This document shows positions 33,059 through 44,271 of a stretch of 64,000 nucleotides of DNA, piece after piece. Origin of the DNA: Opisthorchis felineus (lineage: Eukaryota; Platyhelminthes; Trematoda; Opisthorchiida; Opisthorchiidae). The notes beneath the pieces are model-generated. The model ran no database searches. It was given only the letters and a program-made list of their open reading frames with translations, and was not told where the DNA came from. The stretch lies in NCBI GenBank assembly GCA_004794785.1, contig SJOL01007411.1, forward strand, positions 98,979 to 162,978, given 5' to 3'. The translations under genes were made by a program, and so were the position numbers. Every line of letters starts with the position of its first letter. Positions within the stretch are counted from its first letter, which is position 1.

Positions 33059-33596
33059 CATCTGTGAATACCAAGCGGATATAAACTCTCCCCTTTAGTC
33101 CGGAAGCACTTTTTACCCTACTGCATGCGCCAGTGTAATCCCTCCACGTATCCACTAGAAATTTGTGCGCAGTTTAAATTCCGTTTATTTTTATAGACGA
33201 ATGCAATTCGCTTGAAATGGCCTCAAGGCCGTTTTCTTCTTATTGGAAATCATTCTGACTGTTTGTATGACCATTCGAAACCTCAGACTCATGACAAGCT
33301 GATTGGATCACGTGGCCACAGCCTTCTGACTGGCACTCATCATCTAAGTTTTCCAATTTATGACAACTACAAGTAACAGAAAAAACTGAGTCCTTCCAGA
33401 AGCTTTACATCTTTTTTGTCTTAGTATTTATCCTCACAGTTCTGTACTCAATGGCCTGAGGTTCAAGCATAGGAACCAAGACACCGGATTCTTACGGGGG
33501 AAGTAGCATGCATCCAGCCAACGGTTCTACGTACGAAATCATTTTCCTCACCATTTTCTGTACAGGTTATTCCAGATAGTCCACATCTATAAAGGG

Positions 33597-34080
33597 TTAC
33601 AACTGAATTTGAATTTCCCTTTTATTGTGACACTGAATTTGCTTGACCGTGTCGGGCTTCGAACTCCATAACTCTGACATGTGAGACGAGCAGACTGTCA
33701 TTACCTTAATAGTAGACGCTGGATTGGTTGTGGAAATTACCTCTGAACATTCGAGTGTGTTCACGTTTAAGTGATGTGATTTGTTTTCGAATGCTTCAAG
33801 TGCCTCTGTTTTTTGTGGATACATCAGACAACTTTAAGGACTCCATGGGCACCTCGAAATTACAGGAAAATTTGTTTGTTTGCTTGTGAGTAGTTGGGAA
33901 TTTGTGTGATTTCTGTCTGCTGGTTTGTTCGGTGAGCTGGACAAGTATGTTTCAAACGTTTCATTTGTCATCGAGATGAGATCATCATTGCGTTGCTTTG
34001 TTGCGCGCCAGAGCAGTGAGTCATTTACTTCATCTTCAATCCGCACAAAAACAACGGTGACTCGACAAAAGTAACCCATT
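33597..34080 (-). CDS. Minus-strand frame with one internal stop
   Basis: A strong acceptor (GCACTGCTGATTCTTCCAG) opens a frame of 81 codons ending in TAA at 33836-33834. The same frame then resumes (SCLMYPQKTEAL) and stays open for 78 more codons to 33597. Text is hydrophilic, rich in Ser, Thr, Asn (LLWRATKQRNDDLISMTNET; KPDTVKQIQCHNKREIQIQ). No family recognised. Either this is one decayed coding exon, an exon whose true end is the first stop, or coincidence. Confidence 0.22.
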
Positions 34081-34890
34081 CTGGAAGAATCAGCAGTGCT
34101 AACAAAAGCTCCACTGAACAAAATCGAGGCTCATCTCCTTAAAACCAAACAAATACATCCGAAGGCAAATACAAACCAAGGCGTCAGATGCAATTGTCTC
34201 CCTGAGATTGCAGGTATACCGTCTTTTATAGGGTCCTACCAAATTCGCTTGACAGGCAAGTGTTGTCAAAGTTTTTTATCGAAGAGACTACTTTCAAGAA
34301 CCACACAGGGCGTCGCGTCCTGATAGTACAGTCGTCTCCCTTGGAAAGGTCATCGTCAGAAGAAATCAGTCGGTAATAGACCGCCTGTAGCTGATCTCTT
34401 GAATAGTCTTTCCATGGTTATGTCGCTCTTAGAAAGGCCCTACTTTATATGAGACCACTCTTGGTCTTCCTGTTCAAGTGACTTCTCCAGAAAAGTGCAA
34501 GTGTATTTTGTAAAGACTGTTATTCTGGACAGGCTGATATCTGCCAAGTTGGTCGGACCGATCGCAAATCGGATATCAGTACAGTTCCATGTTGAAAAGT
34601 CGAGAAACAACTTCAACACAAAATTGACCTAGAAAAGTCAAACCAATCAACAGGAGTGCAGTCAGATGTGAAAGTATTCCTCGAAACCAACTGCTAGTAA
34701 GTAACGTACCGGGTGTTGAACGTTATCTGAATCAATAAAGTAAGTGTCAGAAGGAAATGCCAATAGTAAAAGGTGTACTGATGAAATTAGTAGAGTTGAT
34801 CTGATTTCGTGAGGTCCTTTTCACCGTCCTAGTATCACCACAACCACTGTGGATTGGACACCACAAAGCCACATGTGAAACAGGTAGTAA

Positions 34891-34948
34891 TCAGGTGAGT
34901 CTCTCGCAAAACCAAATTTGTTTGCAAATGAGTGTATTTCGCTAATGT
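34891..34948 (+). repeat. Ribozyme repeat family 1, middle fragment
   Basis: TCAGGTGAGTCTCTCGCAAA, ACCAAATTTGTTTGCAAATG and AGTGTATTTCGCTAATG match the arm sequence of the foldback unit (same sense as 18601-18660). It is a short fragment without the ribozyme. Confidence 0.65.
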
Positions 34949-37483
34949 CCCAGAGTGTTCTTACGTCAGATGATTGGCTCAGACTTTCGTGCCCCCTTTT
35001 TTACTTGTGACAGATATCAGATGCATTAACAAAAACATGTCGAGGAATTACGCTGGGCAAACTGCAATCGAAGGAAAAAATATAGCGTCGTTAAATGACA
35101 ACCCTATTTTTAATATGAATTTGGCTAAGCGTGACACACAACTAGTAACATTTGTATTTAGGAGCCTTTGGATGAACCTGACACTCTTATACACTGAAGA
35201 ACGGTTATCACAATAACGCAAAAACTCGATGGATATGGTTGCACCATCATTTTGATCAGAAATTTCCTTCGACTGCGATAACCTCCGAAACGGCTGCACA
35301 ACCAACCGCACAGCCGATTATCACAGTGGAAAATACAACGGCGCAAAGTCACGCTGCAGAATGTGTCGTGTAGAGAGTGTCGCGTCAAAAAAACAGTCAA
35401 AAGTCGGCCTGTGCTCTCTTGAGGCTGAAGAATGGCGGCTGTGATATACTGAATAACATAAGAGACCTGCATCGATAGCTTTTGTCTCTTTACACAGGAA
35501 CAACTATTAATTCAATAAAAACTGAGGCTGTGCAGGTTAGGCGGTCTCAAAAATGAGTCTTGGGGACAAAAACCTATCCGAGTAGATCTCACTGCAGTGA
35601 ATACCGGCAAAAGAACGACGCGACACAATTCTGCATCTATTCTAACTGTAGATCTTGACTGATTCGTCTTGCCTAGCCAGCTAGATCAGAATGACTCATT
35701 CAAACAACAGAGAAGACAAAGTGCGTTACTTGATCGACACTTTGGCTTTGAGGTTTATGAGCCTTTTAAAAAGCTGCAGTTGGAATGAACTCATAAATTA
35801 GCTGACAAATACCTAATAATTCCGCAATCACGTAACTGGATGTATGGGTTACCGGTGTTACTGGAGTCACTCCACTCATGATACTCCGTCACCAAGTGCT
35901 TGTAGAGCTAACGTGATGTTCGTCGGTAACAAGAGAATGAATGTGCTATGCCGTTAGCCAGCGGTTTTATTGTTGCGTTACAATTATATTTCTGAGTGCC
36001 TGCAGAATAGTCCTGATTCATTCGGACCAATCCCAGGAACCGAAAGAGCCAGGATATCCAGTAGGCTCGTCTTGGTCCACGTTTCATTCCAATACCACGT
36101 GCACCTGTCTGTCAGATAAATAAATCCACAAAATTATGTAAAATTACTGTTTCGCTTACACTTCCCATGAAGGACCCTTAAAATGTGCAGCGAATAGCAT
36201 TCAGGGCACTGAGACGCCCGGTTGAACGTCACATAAGCAGAGTTGGTAAAGTGTAAATTTCTTCAGAGAGGGTTTGACCGAAAGTGGCCTCAAAACTGGC
36301 CATTTATTCTGAAACGATTGATGATCCTTCCAGAGTCGCAAAATGTAGTACACCCTGAGGGAATCACTTCCGGAAACTGTTCATTTTTGATGGCGATCTG
36401 TGGGAGATAGTCACCGAAGCACCTAACATGAATTCTAAGTTACTGTTGGATATCAATTTTCGAATTTTGCTGTTCTACTATGTTCCAAGGAGGTGTTTCT
36501 AAATAATCAAGTATATTTTGCAAAGCTTACTCAGGCTTTTTAGCATACCCTATAGTTATTTACTCGTCTCTTGACAGAAGGCCATTTTTCAAACTACCTG
36601 AACGACAACCAGGATCAGATGGTGAAAAAGGAAAAAGTAGCTATTTCGGCTAATTTACCCAGCGAAAAATCTTTCCTCTTTAGAAATGTAACTAGATATA
36701 GGGAGCCATAGTAGACAAGCACGTGTAAAATATCTGGGGGAAAATAAAATGCACACAATTGGAAAAATAAAACACTTACAGTCGACAGTACCCAAGTTTG
36801 CTTCCTAATATTAGTGCATATAAAAAGGAGGCCGTCGCCAGGATTACACTTGCAAATATGCCTCTTTTGTTGGTGAATTCGCTTGTCCCAATTCAGTTTG
36901 TGATAAACCGGTGACTGATGTTTTTGTGACACTTTTTCCACTGCCCCAAAGTTAAACACACCAAAGGTTATTTGAAAAAAGGGGGGAAAGAATTGAGTAG
37001 AACAATAAAAATAATGACAACAATAATAATACTAATAGCCCTCCTGTTCACATCCCAGATTTCCACCCACAGAACAAGCAGTTTCGCCAAGTAGTACTTT
37101 ACCAGTGGCGGGTCCTCCTTAACTTTCCAATGTGTTAAATTTTCATCCAGTGTGAGCTGTACGCCCGGAGATCACTAGATTGGCCAAACCCAAGTGATAC
37201 AAGCTTTCCAATGTGGGTCTACGTGTCAGTATTTTCAGCGTTAATCTCGCTAGTGTACTCAGCACACTATTCATGCACATTTAGGGGAAACCATGAAGCA
37301 TAAATCCTGCAACTTACAACCATGTGTGTGTCAAACATATTCTCATTCGGTAGTTTAAATGTTCCAGACGTTTCCTTCCTTAAAATACGCTTAGTTTTTT
37401 TTTACTTGGGGACTACCCTTATTATTGTTTTGCATATTCTCAATACAGAGCACGGTGCTTTATTGGAGTCATAAGCATCATAC
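34949..37483. other. Unassigned DNA with a possible short-intron model
   Basis: On the minus strand, 36780 ends a long open frame at a donor GTAAGT, and only 46 bases later comes a strong acceptor (TTTTATTTTCCCCCAG), followed by 13 codons and a stop (36733-36692). Very short introns occur in flatworms. Antisense frames and a plus-strand terminal-exon-like piece (35997-36119) compete. Nothing else recognised. Confidence 0.22.
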
Positions 37484-37541
37484 TTCGATCCTAATTTATT
37501 CTAATTTGTTCATTCTAATTAATTCTAATTCATTCAATTTG
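37484..37541. repeat. Imperfect TTCTAATT tandem repeat
   Basis: The unit TTCTAATT/TATT or ATTAATTCTAATTCATT recurs about five times with small changes. Confidence 0.6.
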
Positions 37542-37959
37542 CAATGGGGAGGAAACCGAAGGTCCTTAACAGTGTCTGTCATACTGCAGGTCTAGCAAAT
37601 TCCCACCTATATCGCTTGTGTCGTAACTATATTGCCCTGTAAGATCGGAGGAACAGCCTGTTGGCGTCTGGCCTCAAATCTTTGTGGGTTATATTTTAGA
37701 GGCTATGAACAGTTCTGTAGAAGTGCATTAAGTGCACCTGTTTGGAGTTTCTGACGTTTTGCTGAAGTGTTATTTGTGGAGTGATGGTTGCTCCGGAGCG
37801 GTGGTAAAAAATTTACTGAGGTAGTAATTTTGTAAATGAAGATTGGTCCTTCTTCGTACGTGTATGTGGGGGGGGGCATTGTTAGACAGGGCTAGAGTAT
37901 TGCTTGGCTAGATTCCGAATTTTATTGTAATATTTTCGGAAATCAGCATCCTTAATATT

Positions 37960-38190
37960 CATTCAGTTGCTTAACAAACGAGAGATTCAGCTGCATTCCA
38001 GGTAAGTCTCCCGTCAAAACCGAATTGGTAGGCAAATGAGGGTATTTCGCTAATTTCGTGCAACTTGGGTTCAAGTAGAACCGGAAACTCGGGGACTGCG
38101 CCTACCTGATGACCCTCAAGAAGAGCAAAACCGGTCATGGGATATCGAAGAGTTTTCAGCAACCTTGTGAGTAGTGTAATACGTCTACAC
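37960..38190 (+). repeat. Ribozyme repeat family 1, copy with 10-bp flanking repeats
   Basis: The unit runs from CAGTTGCTTAACAAACGAGA to GTGTAATACGTCTAC. Its plus strand is the ribozyme strand. CCTTAATATT (37950-37959) and CCTTATTATT (38191-38200) flank it with one mismatch, a probable target duplication. The tail part seen at 18480-18540 is missing, so the copy is truncated at that end. The core reads CTGATGA but then ACAAAACC-like text replaces GAAACC, so cleavage is unlikely. The outer helix GGAAACTC/GAGTTTTC is well kept here. Confidence 0.65.
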
Positions 38191-38717
38191 CCTTATTATT
38201 ATTCCCTTGCAGAGTTGACTAAGGTGACTGCCCTCAAAGTAGGCTATCCTATCCTCAAAACTAAGAAGCTGGGTGGTTTCCATTCTTGTAAACTGACTGA
38301 GTTACTTCAATAAATTGGGTAACCGTATAACTGGTTCGAACACTGTACGTTCACTGTACGTTCGCCGGGTGCTTCAACCAAACGTATTTAGTAGGGGATC
38401 GTCGCTTAACTATCGTGTTGACCAAACTAAAGGGTTCTGCGGATTTTACGAGAATAGGATCGGAAGTTCGGAGACGTCACTTTTGGACGTTGTTACCTGC
38501 GCGTCAGCCACAGTGTTCTTAAGAAAACGTAGGCTTGATAATTGAAGCACAACAGCCTCAAGTGTCTGTGGTTTTCGTGTGAAGCCTTGCTTCTTTTTAG
38601 CTTGTACATTAGCACGTTTGGAATATCTCTGAATTGAAAATTCTGTCAGTTGGTGTAAAACTCTTCAAGAAATTGTCTTCGTGAACTACGTAGCAACAGT
38701 CAAAAATATTTTTGCAG

Positions 38718-39248
38718 TCCACTTTCCATTTCCGCGGCTGAGTCCGATGCCTTATCCGGACAAAAAAGACTTGACGGTTGTTTTAGGTATCCTTGGGCAA
38801 ATCTGTTTTGCTATCTCGGTCCATATATTCATCGCCATATATTCATCGCATATGTAGCTCATGAAAACTTCAATCTTCTGGGAGCATTCGGAATCGTTTG
38901 AGTTTGTTTGAAACACCGCCTGTTACCGCTTCTAGTGAATGGTGAAATTATTTGCTTTTCCGCTTAACGTAAAACCATTTGATTTGTTCATTTTAATACA
39001 ACCTGGTCTTGATGTGATTTGACGGCCGACTATGTTAGTTTTAAGCACATTTTAAGATCTGAACTGCCTTGTTGCCTGAGTAGGCACGGGAGCCAGCAAG
39101 GTTTTTCCAGTTGCCAGTCATCTTATCTGATGTCTGTTATCATCAAAACTGTCAGCATACCGAAAGCGCAGTTAGCTGATTCACTCAGCTGCTGTTCTAA
39201 GCATTTGGCGGTTCAAGTTTTGCATTCACTGGACGGGGTGGGTTTTCA
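38718..39248 (+). CDS. Two weak exon candidates
   Basis: 38718-38786 (acceptor ATATTTTTGCAG, donor GTATCC, phase 1 to 1) reads HFPFPRLSPMPYPDKKDLTV. 39156-39248 (acceptor AAAACTGTCAG, donor GTAAGT, phase 2 to 2) reads KAQLADSLSCCSKHLAVQVL. Phases do not connect directly. No homology recognised. A 14-bp tandem duplication (CCATATATTCATCG, 38821-38848) lies between. Confidence 0.18.
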
Positions 39249-39409
39249 GTAAGTGGGCCAGCTGATACCGGTACGTCAGCCTACTTTCCCAACTAGTTCA
39301 GGCAGCCCAAATTAAATTTTAGCTGTCTAATGGTGTGTGTGTGAGGTAAATTATTGCAAGGAATTTAACTTTTATATTTATATAAGCACGCTGATTAACA
39401 TCAGGGCGC

Positions 39410-39500
39410 ACATTTCTCGTAAAATTACTGAAAACTCTTCTACAGCCCACTACGCGTCTCGCTTTTCTTGGGGTTCATCAGGCAGATGTAGCTCCTGGGA
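39410..39500 (-). repeat. Ribozyme repeat family 1, head fragment
   Basis: AAAATTACTGAAAACTCTTC, TACAGCCCACTACGCGTC, CTTTTCTTGGGGTTCATCAG and GCAGATGTAGCTCC align with the head of the unit. On the minus strand CUGAUGA is intact but GAAAC reads GAGAC. Confidence 0.6.
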
Positions 39501-40154
39501 TGTTTTGGCAGTGACAAGGGAATAAGTGACCCACAAGTTCAGGGGGTCGTCACTATTACAATGACCGTCCCAAGACAGCGGTGGCGCAGAATGTCCGGTC
39601 ACACAGATAGGTCTGAGGCGTTAAGTTAATCAATAATTGAAGGCTGCCAGTTTTGTGAGACTAGTCGTCGAAGTGTGTCACTTGTATTTCCCGTTGTATT
39701 CCCATCTCCTTTTTACACTGTCTGTATACGGGTGGGTGTTCGGCGAGAACCATCGATTACGGTAAAACAAAAAAAATTGTGCCTACGTTACTTGCCTCAA
39801 ACCGAACAAAACCGGTAGTTGGCCTGTGGAACAGGTTTGGAAGGTAGATGGCTTGCTATCTGATTGCCCAGCATTCGCCGTGGAGGCAGAGGAGCAGAAG
39901 AGCAAGAATAAGATACCGTGTAACTTTCTTCTCAAAATGAGCGCAGATGCAGCAGCCGAACAGCGGTCGCTTCACGGGTTTTGCGCATGCCGACACGGGC
40001 GATAGGAGCAGCCTGATGAGACGACGGTCCGAAAAACGGGACAATGCACCGCTGAGATTTCCCAACAAGTAATGATGCACTAGCTTTTCGTGATTAGAGG
40101 AGGCTTGGAAAAAGTCTTCTGGGCAATCTCAAACGGTTTAAACCGTTCACTCAC

Positions 40155-40545
40155 CAGAATGTTTGAAAATGCGCTGTATTTCTGAGCCATTTTTAGCTTT
40201 GTTGACCCTTCGTTGTGTATCAGCGTAGATGTCAACCGCCAACATTTCTCGCTTGTTCCAGAACCATTGACGGCTTGAGGTGTAGTAGCACTGGGAAATC
40301 CTGATAGGTGAGACAATCGGTCAAAAGAACCAGGACGATCACTGGGTCGTCGTTCAAAAGTTGGGCAAACCAATAGCGAACACCTTTGTTTGGACGATGC
40401 GGGTATTTGTAACTGTCAGGAAGGTCAGATTCCTGAAAATAATTCCAGAATGCCCGAAACTTACTGGGATCTTCAAAATCCACGAAAATCACAGTGGGGA
40501 AGCCGTCAAGCATCCGGACCAGAAAAGCCGGCTGCCGATTGGACG
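40155..40545 (-). CDS. Two joined exon candidates, function unknown
   Basis: Minus strand. Exon 40545-40465 follows GCTAACTGGCTGCTTTAG (a branch-like CTAAC and acceptor) and ends at donor GTAAGT, phase 1 to 1. Exon 40300-40155 follows TTGTCTCACCTATCAG and ends at donor GTGAGT, phase 1 to 0. Joined text: NRQPAFLVRMLDGFPTVIFV, DFEDP, then RFPSATTPQAVNGSGTS and KLKMAQKYSAFSNIL. The FVDFEDP string resembles an RRM RNP1 strand, but RNP2 and the rest of an RRM are not visible. Frames also stay open without splicing, and a 74-codon frame follows at 40080-39856. Confidence 0.28.
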
Positions 40546-40899
40546 CTAAAGCAGCCAGTTAGCTCAGCAACGGTCGACGATGACTAATGTTCAGTCATGT
40601 CATAGAAGCAACGCCAACCTATCACCGGTCGGATTCAAGGTCAAAAGGGTACCTTAAATACTGCGATGCCCTGTAATTTTTGCACTTGCTTGTTCGCAAT
40701 AAGGCTGTTGTGTTCCTTATTGGTGAGCCTTTTTCCGACACCAAGGTTCTGGGGTGGGGATTGCAGTTAGTTACAACAGCAACATGCTTGAATCGCATGT
40801 CAGATGCCCCCGGTTCAAGTCTCGGCTCTATAAAAAATGTACAATGCTGATGGACTCGAGTAGGAGTCGAACTAGAATCCAATGTTTCTCTATCCTGAC

Positions 40900-41130
40900 T
40901 TATAGTATGCAGAAGAATTGCGCATCAGCAGAACTACCCAGACAAGCTTGATGTGAATACGCGCATCCCAGACTACTGTGTTAAACTCATAAGCCTTTAT
41001 TACCGGGATCCTAGCGACAATACCAACAGAGGACAATATGTGCCACGTCACGGATCAGCTAGAGTCAACAGCACTGAAACGTGCAGCGACAAGGAAGGCT
41101 ACTTAAAACCTATGGGTCATGTGTCCATAA
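40900..41130 (+). pseudogene. Possible RT fragment
   Basis: RIPDYCVKLISLYYRDPSDN and GQYVPRHGSARVNSTETCS recall the non-LTR RT segment GVPxKxVxLIxxLYxxTxxxVRVxG. No catalytic motif survives. Low confidence because the block is short. Confidence 0.3.
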
Positions 41131-41686
41131 CACGGTTACTCTGTACAATTCTACGCGCATCTAGCCCACTTTAGAACCGGACTAGCTACTCCTATTTCTA
41201 CGTCCGAACAAGGTATACGTGAAGGTCACGATACATCATTTTTTCACAGGTATTGTTATTGCACGGAAATTCGCGGTATTAATTTTTTTACTCGTCAACT
41301 TATCAGTGATTTCCGATAACGGTTATAAAACCTGCGGAGGTAGGAAAAGTCAGAAAGCTTAGAGTAGTTATACCCGTATTCAAAAGGAAATGAGTGTGAG
41401 AAACTCGAAATTCAGAAGACAGCTGACTTTGGTGTGCCAGGGTTAATAAAACTCCATCTATTCACAAAATCGGATTAACATGAGCAACAACCATTTGCTA
41501 CCGAAAACAGCAGATGTTAGGATTCTTATTTTGGCCGTTCTGGCTTTGACGGGTCAGCTTATCGAATGGCATGCAACATGTTTCTCGTTATCGTATCACT
41601 TGTTTACCGTTCACCCGTAGAGAACAAGTGAAGAGTTGTTTTCAGCAGTTGTGTATACGGTGAAGCCACGACCGTTGGTCCGTTCG

Positions 41687-42610
41687 TTAAGCTGGTATAT
41701 TTACTTGTAGAGGTTTCGTCAACGCCATCGCGTTCAACAGCATAGACTTGTGTTTATGGCCAAGTTTTTTTGAAAGTATCCACTGTGTAAGTTTGTTGTG
41801 ACGGTATTTCTTGTGATATCTGTTCACGAATTTAACCATCGTTAAAATTGGTGGACTACCAAAGACTGGACGAACAGTGAAACTAATTCTGCGTCTTCCA
41901 ATAGGCAATTAGTAAAACAGTTGTTTGTTGTTAGTCCACAATAAGGAAAATATTTGCAGTACTACACAGAAAATCCTTAGTCAGAGAGCTTACAATTAGT
42001 TTTCCGTTATGAAAGGTCTCAAGAATGGTAACATACTGTAGACCAACTTCAATTAGAGGCTCACTACAACTCGTAACTACAGTTGCGGCTATCCATGTTT
42101 CCATCAAAATGGGCTTATCTTGGCAGTCGCACCCAGAATGACTTGGCTGCCTCAAGATACCTCGAATGACCGAACGAATATAATGGTTCGTGAAGCCTTC
42201 TTTTCGGTAGGATATTTTTATTTGTGAATGTAGATTTCCTGTTAAGTTGATTTGCACCTGTCTTTACTCCGTGTTCTGCACAGCTACACACTGAAGAATG
42301 TGAACGACACTGAACTAATACTGCTTTTTTTCAAAGCAGACTTACATAGCAAGCCGTATGCATGTACCGGATCTACCGGCGATAATTGCGAAACCCATGT
42401 TCATTCGTGCAAACACAAGCCTAAACTGCATAATCCACCGAGTTAAGTCACGTTCTTACTGTATTAGTGTATCCTCTAGGGTCACTTGTGATTGGCATGT
42501 CTTGTTTTCTTAGACTAGTTGTGTTGACGCAAACAAGGCTGTTTTGTGTGCTGCTGTAATCCTGAGTGCCCACCATCCTAACTACCATGGAGAGACCAAC
42601 AGTGAATTTG
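41687..42610 (-). CDS. Minus-strand exon candidates, function unknown
   Basis: Exon 42610-42460 follows a long pyrimidine acceptor (CCTATGCCCAGCTCCCAG) and ends at GTAAGA (phase 2 to 0). Exon 42257-41994 follows GAGTAAAGACAG, holds exactly 88 codons and ends at GTAAGC (phase 0 to 0), so it joins the first. It reads GNLHSQIKISYRKEGFTNHY and METWIAATVVTSCSEPLIEV. A further piece, 41865-41687, follows TTTCACTGTTCGTCCAG and is open to a stop but starts in another phase. No family recognised. A plus-strand frame with an EGF-like string overlaps the intron. Plausible but unproven. Confidence 0.28.
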
Positions 42611-42679
42611 CTGGGAGCTGGGCATAGGGACAGGTTTAGAACTTGGCACATAAATCACGTGACCAAACAGCTCGCCAAC

Positions 42680-42880
42680 TAGTAGTGCTCAGTGGTTAGA
42701 GCGCGAATTTACTGACCGGAAGGTCCGTGGTTCGAGTCCGACCTCTGCCACTCGACTTCCCCTGTCTAGGCATGGGCAACCTGGCAGTATTTCAGCCCTC
42801 GTGCTTTCTTTGGGTGGCATGGCAGCTAGGCCCTAAAAGGGTGTTACAACTGAACGATTATCTTTTATCTTTAGTAGTGC
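42680..42880. repeat. 9-bp target-site duplication around SINE
   Basis: TAGTAGTGC at 42680-42688 and 42872-42880 brackets the SINE. Confidence 0.65.
42689..42871 (+). repeat. tRNA-derived SINE with target duplication
   Basis: A box TCAGTGGTTAGAGCGCG, then ACTGACCGGAAGGTCCGTGG and B box GTTCGAGTCCGACC. The body GCCTGTCTAGGCATGGGCAA, CTGGCAGTATTTCAG, GGCATGGCAGCTAGG and GTGTTACAACTGAACGAT matches the 18.85-kb copy. It ends in a short T-rich tail (TATCTTTTATCTT). The 9-bp duplication sets the insertion length at 183 bp. Both promoter boxes are nearly canonical, so this is a fairly young copy. Confidence 0.85.
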
Positions 42881-44009
42881 ATATCAAGCTGTCATCTGTT
42901 GACGAAGTGGACATGTATCACAATGCAGTCACAATAGATAGGGTGGTATTACCCTACTACTTCAAAGGCCTCGTGTGAAGAAAATTAATCGTTTGTTGTG
43001 GTCCCATACAATTTACTCGGTACCACGTTGAGGTTTGCTAAATTAATGAAAAATAATGAAAACTGGTGAAAAATTAGTGACGCCACTCTCGTCCTTCATA
43101 GAGATAAGCTGTAACGTACCATTTTGGAACTTTCCTATACTGTGATCGTCATCGTCATCTTCACCATCGTTCCGATCATTTCTATCGCCTGAGTCGTGGT
43201 TGGGGCCTGTTAACAAAGCTCGCGGAAGAGTCGATTTCTCGAAATTCAAACTGCATGACCTGGCCAGAAACTGCTGTTCATTTCCAGAAGCTTGGTAAGT
43301 AGTCTTACATTGAACCTGCCGTTAAGTATACATTTGTTTCGTCATCCTACCAAGCTAGAAAGTTACCTCAATATAGGCTAGCTGAAGAAGGCAGCGACAG
43401 ACAGAAGCGAGAGTTTATACATTTTCGTCGCAGAAGGACATGGTTTTCCTTGAGAAGTACTGACCGCACGCAAAAGCTGTAAAATCAGCCATTATAAAAA
43501 AACTTAGTGACTCTTGATGCCACGACTGGCGAAGTACAGCAAACGCAGAGTACGCTTCAGTTATTCTGTAGGTTTTCATCCGCTGCATGGAAGTTAGAGG
43601 ATACACGGCTGTCACTAAGGTACTACCAATTATGCACAGATATGACTTATTCCAACCCCAGTCCGGTGGCAGGAGTATGAACTCTGAAAATGTAAAGCGT
43701 ATACCGCAAATGCATGCTTCTCCTTTTAAAAGACCTAATTCTAATCTCATCTGGGAGAGCAAAGGACTGAGGGAGAAAGTGTCATCCGCGCAACCAGTGT
43801 CAGTAAGCGTGCTACCAAAGCGATGCCTTCTTCAAATAAATTGAAGATTTTAAGTGGTCGTCCTATTATGTCGTCAGCCGTGGAGCTGAATAGAAAGGTA
43901 GAGATCAGAAAACCTTCGGGGGATCCCCTGATTTAGAGAGTCAGAGACAATAGGTTGTTTACTCTTACTCTCCTATCTGAATACTTCTACTCCATAGGGA
44001 CACACTTAC
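42881..44009. other. Ambiguous region, both strands open
   Basis: Plus-strand pieces 43194-43294 and 43572-43674 have good splice signals and fit in phase (a split TGG codon). Minus-strand frames over 43762-43415 and 43206-43120 are equally open with equally good acceptors. No homology decides. A GAN-rich run on the minus strand at 43143-43190 is simply the pyrimidine tract of the plus strand. Confidence 0.2.
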
Positions 44010-44271
44010 TGCCCCCTTCGAAGGGGCGTTTCTGGCAGTTGAACTTAAAACAAGTTATAGATCCATAAACACCAAATTCATCCGATAAGGATGAAAAAGA
44101 ACACTTGCTCTCTCGCATTATGAGAATTTTATCGGCAAATCCATGTCTAGAGCGAGAATCCATCTGGTCTTCTGTGATAACTTTTCTCTTGTTCGTGTAA
44201 AACGATGTAGCTTGGAGAGAAGAAATAAGCTGAGACCTCCGGTGTGATCCAAAGAGGCTCTCGAGCCCTGT
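44010..44271 (-). CDS. Candidate internal exon, function unknown
   Basis: The acceptor TTATCATCTTGGTTTTCAG and donor GTAAGT bound 262 bases open for 87 codons (phase 0 to 1). The text is hydrophilic and varied: GLESLFGSHRRSQLISSLQ, YTNKRKVITEDQMDSRSRHG, FADKILIMRESKCSFSSLSD. It could belong to the same minus-strand gene as 42610-41994, but a connecting exon with phase 1 to 2 would be needed. No family recognised. Of the single exons in this window, this one has the best pair of splice sites. Confidence 0.32.

Noticed and set aside
42340..42446. EGF-like exon (PYACTGSTGDNCETHVHSC)
   Set aside because: Only part of the six-cysteine pattern is present, and it lies in the intron of a competing minus-strand model; not strong enough to call.
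43120..43206. Acidic minus-strand exon (GDRNDRNDGEDDDDD) between good splice sites
   Set aside because: The acidic text is the complement of a GTC/ATC-rich pyrimidine stretch on the plus strand, so the open frame is a composition effect.
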